Assembly (NCBI RefSeq): GCF_018282095.1
Contig: NZ_CP074126.1
Location: 4,438,341 to 4,502,340, forward strand
Length of the DNA stretch: 64,000 bases
Direction of reading: 5' to 3'
Source: Pseudovibrio brasiliensis
GTDB taxonomy: Bacteria > Pseudomonadota > Alphaproteobacteria > Rhizobiales > Stappiaceae
The notes under the pieces were generated by a model. That model was not told the DNA's origin, searched no databases, and saw only the letters and a program-made list of their open reading frames with translations. The position numbers and the translations under genes were made by a program. This document shows positions 62,752 to 64,000 of this stretch, piece by piece (positions within the stretch are counted from its first letter, which is position 1; each line of letters starts with the position of its first letter).

Positions 62752-63288
62752 ATGCGTATCGATCGTATTCCCGTCGGTAAGAACCCGCCTGAGGACATCA
62801 ATGTAATTATTGAAGTTCCGGTTGGCGGTGAGCCGATCAAATACGAGATGGAAAAAGAATCCGGCGCAATGTACGTCGATCGCTTCCTCTACACCCCTAT
62901 GCGTTACCCAGGCAACTACGGCTTCGTCCCACACACCCTGTGCGGTGATGGCGACCCAATTGACGTCGTTGTTGTGAACCAGCGTCCAATCGTTCCAGGC
63001 GCTGTCATGAGCTGCCGTCCGATCGGCGTTCTGATTATGGAAGACGAGTCCGGCCAGGATGAAAAGATCATTGCTGTCCCAAGCAGCAAGCTGACCCGCC
63101 GTTACGAGTCCGTACACACCATCGAAGACCTGCCTGAAATCACCATCAAGCAGATCGAGCACTTCTTCGAGCACTACAAAGATCTGGAACCGAACAAGTG
63201 GGTGAAGATCACCGGCATTCACGGTGCTGAAGAGGCAAAGCGCCTCATCGTAGAAAGCATCGAGCGCTACGGCAAAGAAGAAGGCTAA
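62752..63288 (+). CDS. ppa: Inorganic pyrophosphatase
   Basis: 178 residues. Family I enzyme: [60 protein letters not shown] holds the metal-binding aspartates of DGDPIDV (about 65-71), then DEKIIAVP. Cleaves pyrophosphate from biosynthetic reactions in the cytosol. GGAG 10 bases before the ATG; terminator after. Confidence 0.97.
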   Translation: MRIDRIPVGKNPPEDINVIIEVPVGGEPIKYEMEKESGAMYVDRFLYTPMRYPGNYGFVPHTLCGDGDPIDVVVVNQRPIVPGAVMSCRPIGVLIMEDESGQDEKIIAVPSSKLTRRYESVHTIEDLPEITIKQIEHFFEHYKDLEPNKWVKITGIHGAEEAKRLIVESIERYGKEEG

Positions 63289-63310
63289 GCCTTTCTCCTT
63301 TGAGACCTAC

Positions 63311-63349
63311 AAAAAAGCCCGGAGCTGCGTAGAGCCCCGGGCTTTTTTC
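63311..63349. terminator. Bidirectional terminator between ppa and dsbB
   Basis: 12-bp stem AAAAAAGCCCGG with CCGGGCTTTTTT (63311-63322, 63337-63348), with additional GCT/AGC pairs inside. A- and T-runs make it work for both strands. Confidence 0.92.
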
Positions 63350-63370
63350 ATATCATCAATACGATGAAGC

Positions 63371-63898
63371 TTACCGCTTGCGTGGCAGCACCAGACCGCA
63401 CACGGCAATGAAGCTCATGGCAGTCGCATAGATCACGTTCAGGCCAGCAAACGACAGGCCGAAGATGCGGAACTGAGCAACAGAGCAGCTCACCACTTTG
63501 GTGGTTGCAAGGCTCTGCAGCATATTCGCAGCGGACCCCAGCTCCATGCTGCCACCAGCGGCACAGTCATTCGGGCCAAGCCAAAGTTCCCACTCCGCGC
63601 CAGCCTGATAGAAGCCAACACCGCCGCCATACAGGAAGCCAACCGTAGCACCCAGCAGCGCCAGCACGGAAACCCAGCGCAGCTTCTCAGTGCGCGTGAA
63701 GATCAGCGCCAGAATACCCAGCACCAGACCAGCGTAATAAGGGTTACGCTGAATGAGACACAGCGGGCATGGCTTAAAGCCGCCAATAAGCTCAAAACCC
63801 CACGCAGTTGCCAATGCAGTGGCACTTCCCAGTGTCACCAGCGCAGCACCAGAGGTGAGCGGGTCTTTCAGAAGCAGCGCAAAAAAGCGTCCTAGCAT
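63371..63898 (-). CDS. dsbB: Disulfide bond formation protein DsbB
   Basis: 175 residues, four membrane helices. First periplasmic cysteine pair CPLC (residues 44-47, FKPCPLCLIQR). Second pair in the second loop (NDCAAGG and VVSCSVAQF). It re-oxidises a DsbA-type thiol oxidase and passes electrons to quinone in the inner membrane. GGAGAGG upstream of the ATG at 63898. Its first codons overlap the end of another gene on the same strand. Confidence 0.92.
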   Translation of the reverse strand: MLGRFFALLLKDPLTSGAALVTLGSATALATAWGFELIGGFKPCPLCLIQRNPYYAGLVLGILALIFTRTEKLRWVSVLALLGATVGFLYGGGVGFYQAGAEWELWLGPNDCAAGGSMELGSAANMLQSLATTKVVSCSVAQFRIFGLSFAGLNVIYATAMSFIAVCGLVLPRKR

Positions 63899-64000
63899 TT
63901 CCAGTTAACCTCTCCGGCGAGCTTCCAGAAACCCTCTGTCTCCGGCAAACCCGCACGATCACAACGAACAAGGCGGCTGTTGCGTCTCACAAAACGCCAG
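63892..64000 (-). CDS. C-terminal end of an unidentified gene upstream of dsbB
   Basis: On the minus strand a frame is open from the window edge for 35 codons and stops with TAG at 63892-63894, overlapping the dsbB start by 7 bases (ATGCTAG). Residues end RLVRCDRAGLPETEGFW, KLAGEVNWKC. Overlap with dsbB suggests an operon. Too little is visible to name it. Confidence 0.5.
   Translation of the reverse strand, partial: WRFVRRNSRLVRCDRAGLPETEGFWKLAGEVNWKC

Overview
The window looks like chromosomal DNA of an alphaproteobacterium, most likely a marine Hyphomicrobiales species close to Pseudovibrio or other Stappiaceae. That placement is inferred from moderate GC content, lineage-typical small families (DUF4167, DUF1178, DUF2794, DUF1992), a ubiquinone methyltransferase, a phasin, a PtsP-type nitrogen PTS enzyme and a probable ethylmalonyl-CoA pathway dehydrogenase. 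I see no rRNA, tRNA, CRISPR array, insertion sequence or prophage. Both edges cut genes: an M23 peptidase on the left, and an unidentified gene overlapping the start of dsbB on the right.

From 1 to about 26.2 kb the window is mostly core. It runs M23 peptidase, P-loop kinase-like protein, DUF998 protein, clpB, MOSC protein, DUF4167, prmC-prfA, ptsP, lysC, ubiG, an alpha/beta hydrolase, phasin, then DUF1178, carbon-nitrogen hydrolase, grxC and comF. A methyltransferase, an orphan Flp pilin, mutT, a GNAT enzyme, argJ, a parvulin foldase and secA follow. These cover protein quality control, translation termination, aspartate-family and arginine synthesis, quinone synthesis and protein export. 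Two neighbouring palindromes at 19.97-20.08 kb look like a dispersed repeat.

From 26.2 to 46.7 kb single genes and short operons alternate: a methyltransferase, a PadR/GyrI-like pair with a twin palindromic operator, an SH3-like secreted protein, an L,D-transpeptidase, a hydrolase and a ferredoxin-type reductase. Then come a chemoreceptor, an EamA exporter, a YihY/BrkB protein, probable mcd, DUF1992, a secreted protein with 9-residue tandem repeats, thpR, an aldo/keto reductase, the divergent tesA-like / ybbA-ybbP-like locus and a Bax-inhibitor-1 protein.

From about 46.8 to 52.7 kb the character is more accessory: strand switches, AT-rich gaps and unrecognised genes. The most notable element is a two-gene unit of a Panacea (DUF4065) protein overlapping a small two-helix membrane protein, a plausible toxin-antitoxin or defence pair. 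Near it are a HlyD-type adaptor with a small membrane partner, an unknown beta-rich protein, a GAF protein, and an ArsR repressor divergent from an ArsP-like permease with paired operators and a good promoter. The rest (52.7-64 kb) holds recQ, a DM13 protein, truncated haemoglobin, a CPBP protease, two MFS transporters, a cystathionine gamma-lyase family enzyme, DUF2794, a secreted unknown, ppa and dsbB.

Intrinsic terminators are clear at many 3' ends. Gene starts were adjusted where a Shine-Dalgarno sequence or family alignment favoured an internal codon. All functional calls rest on reading motifs by eye; no database search was run.
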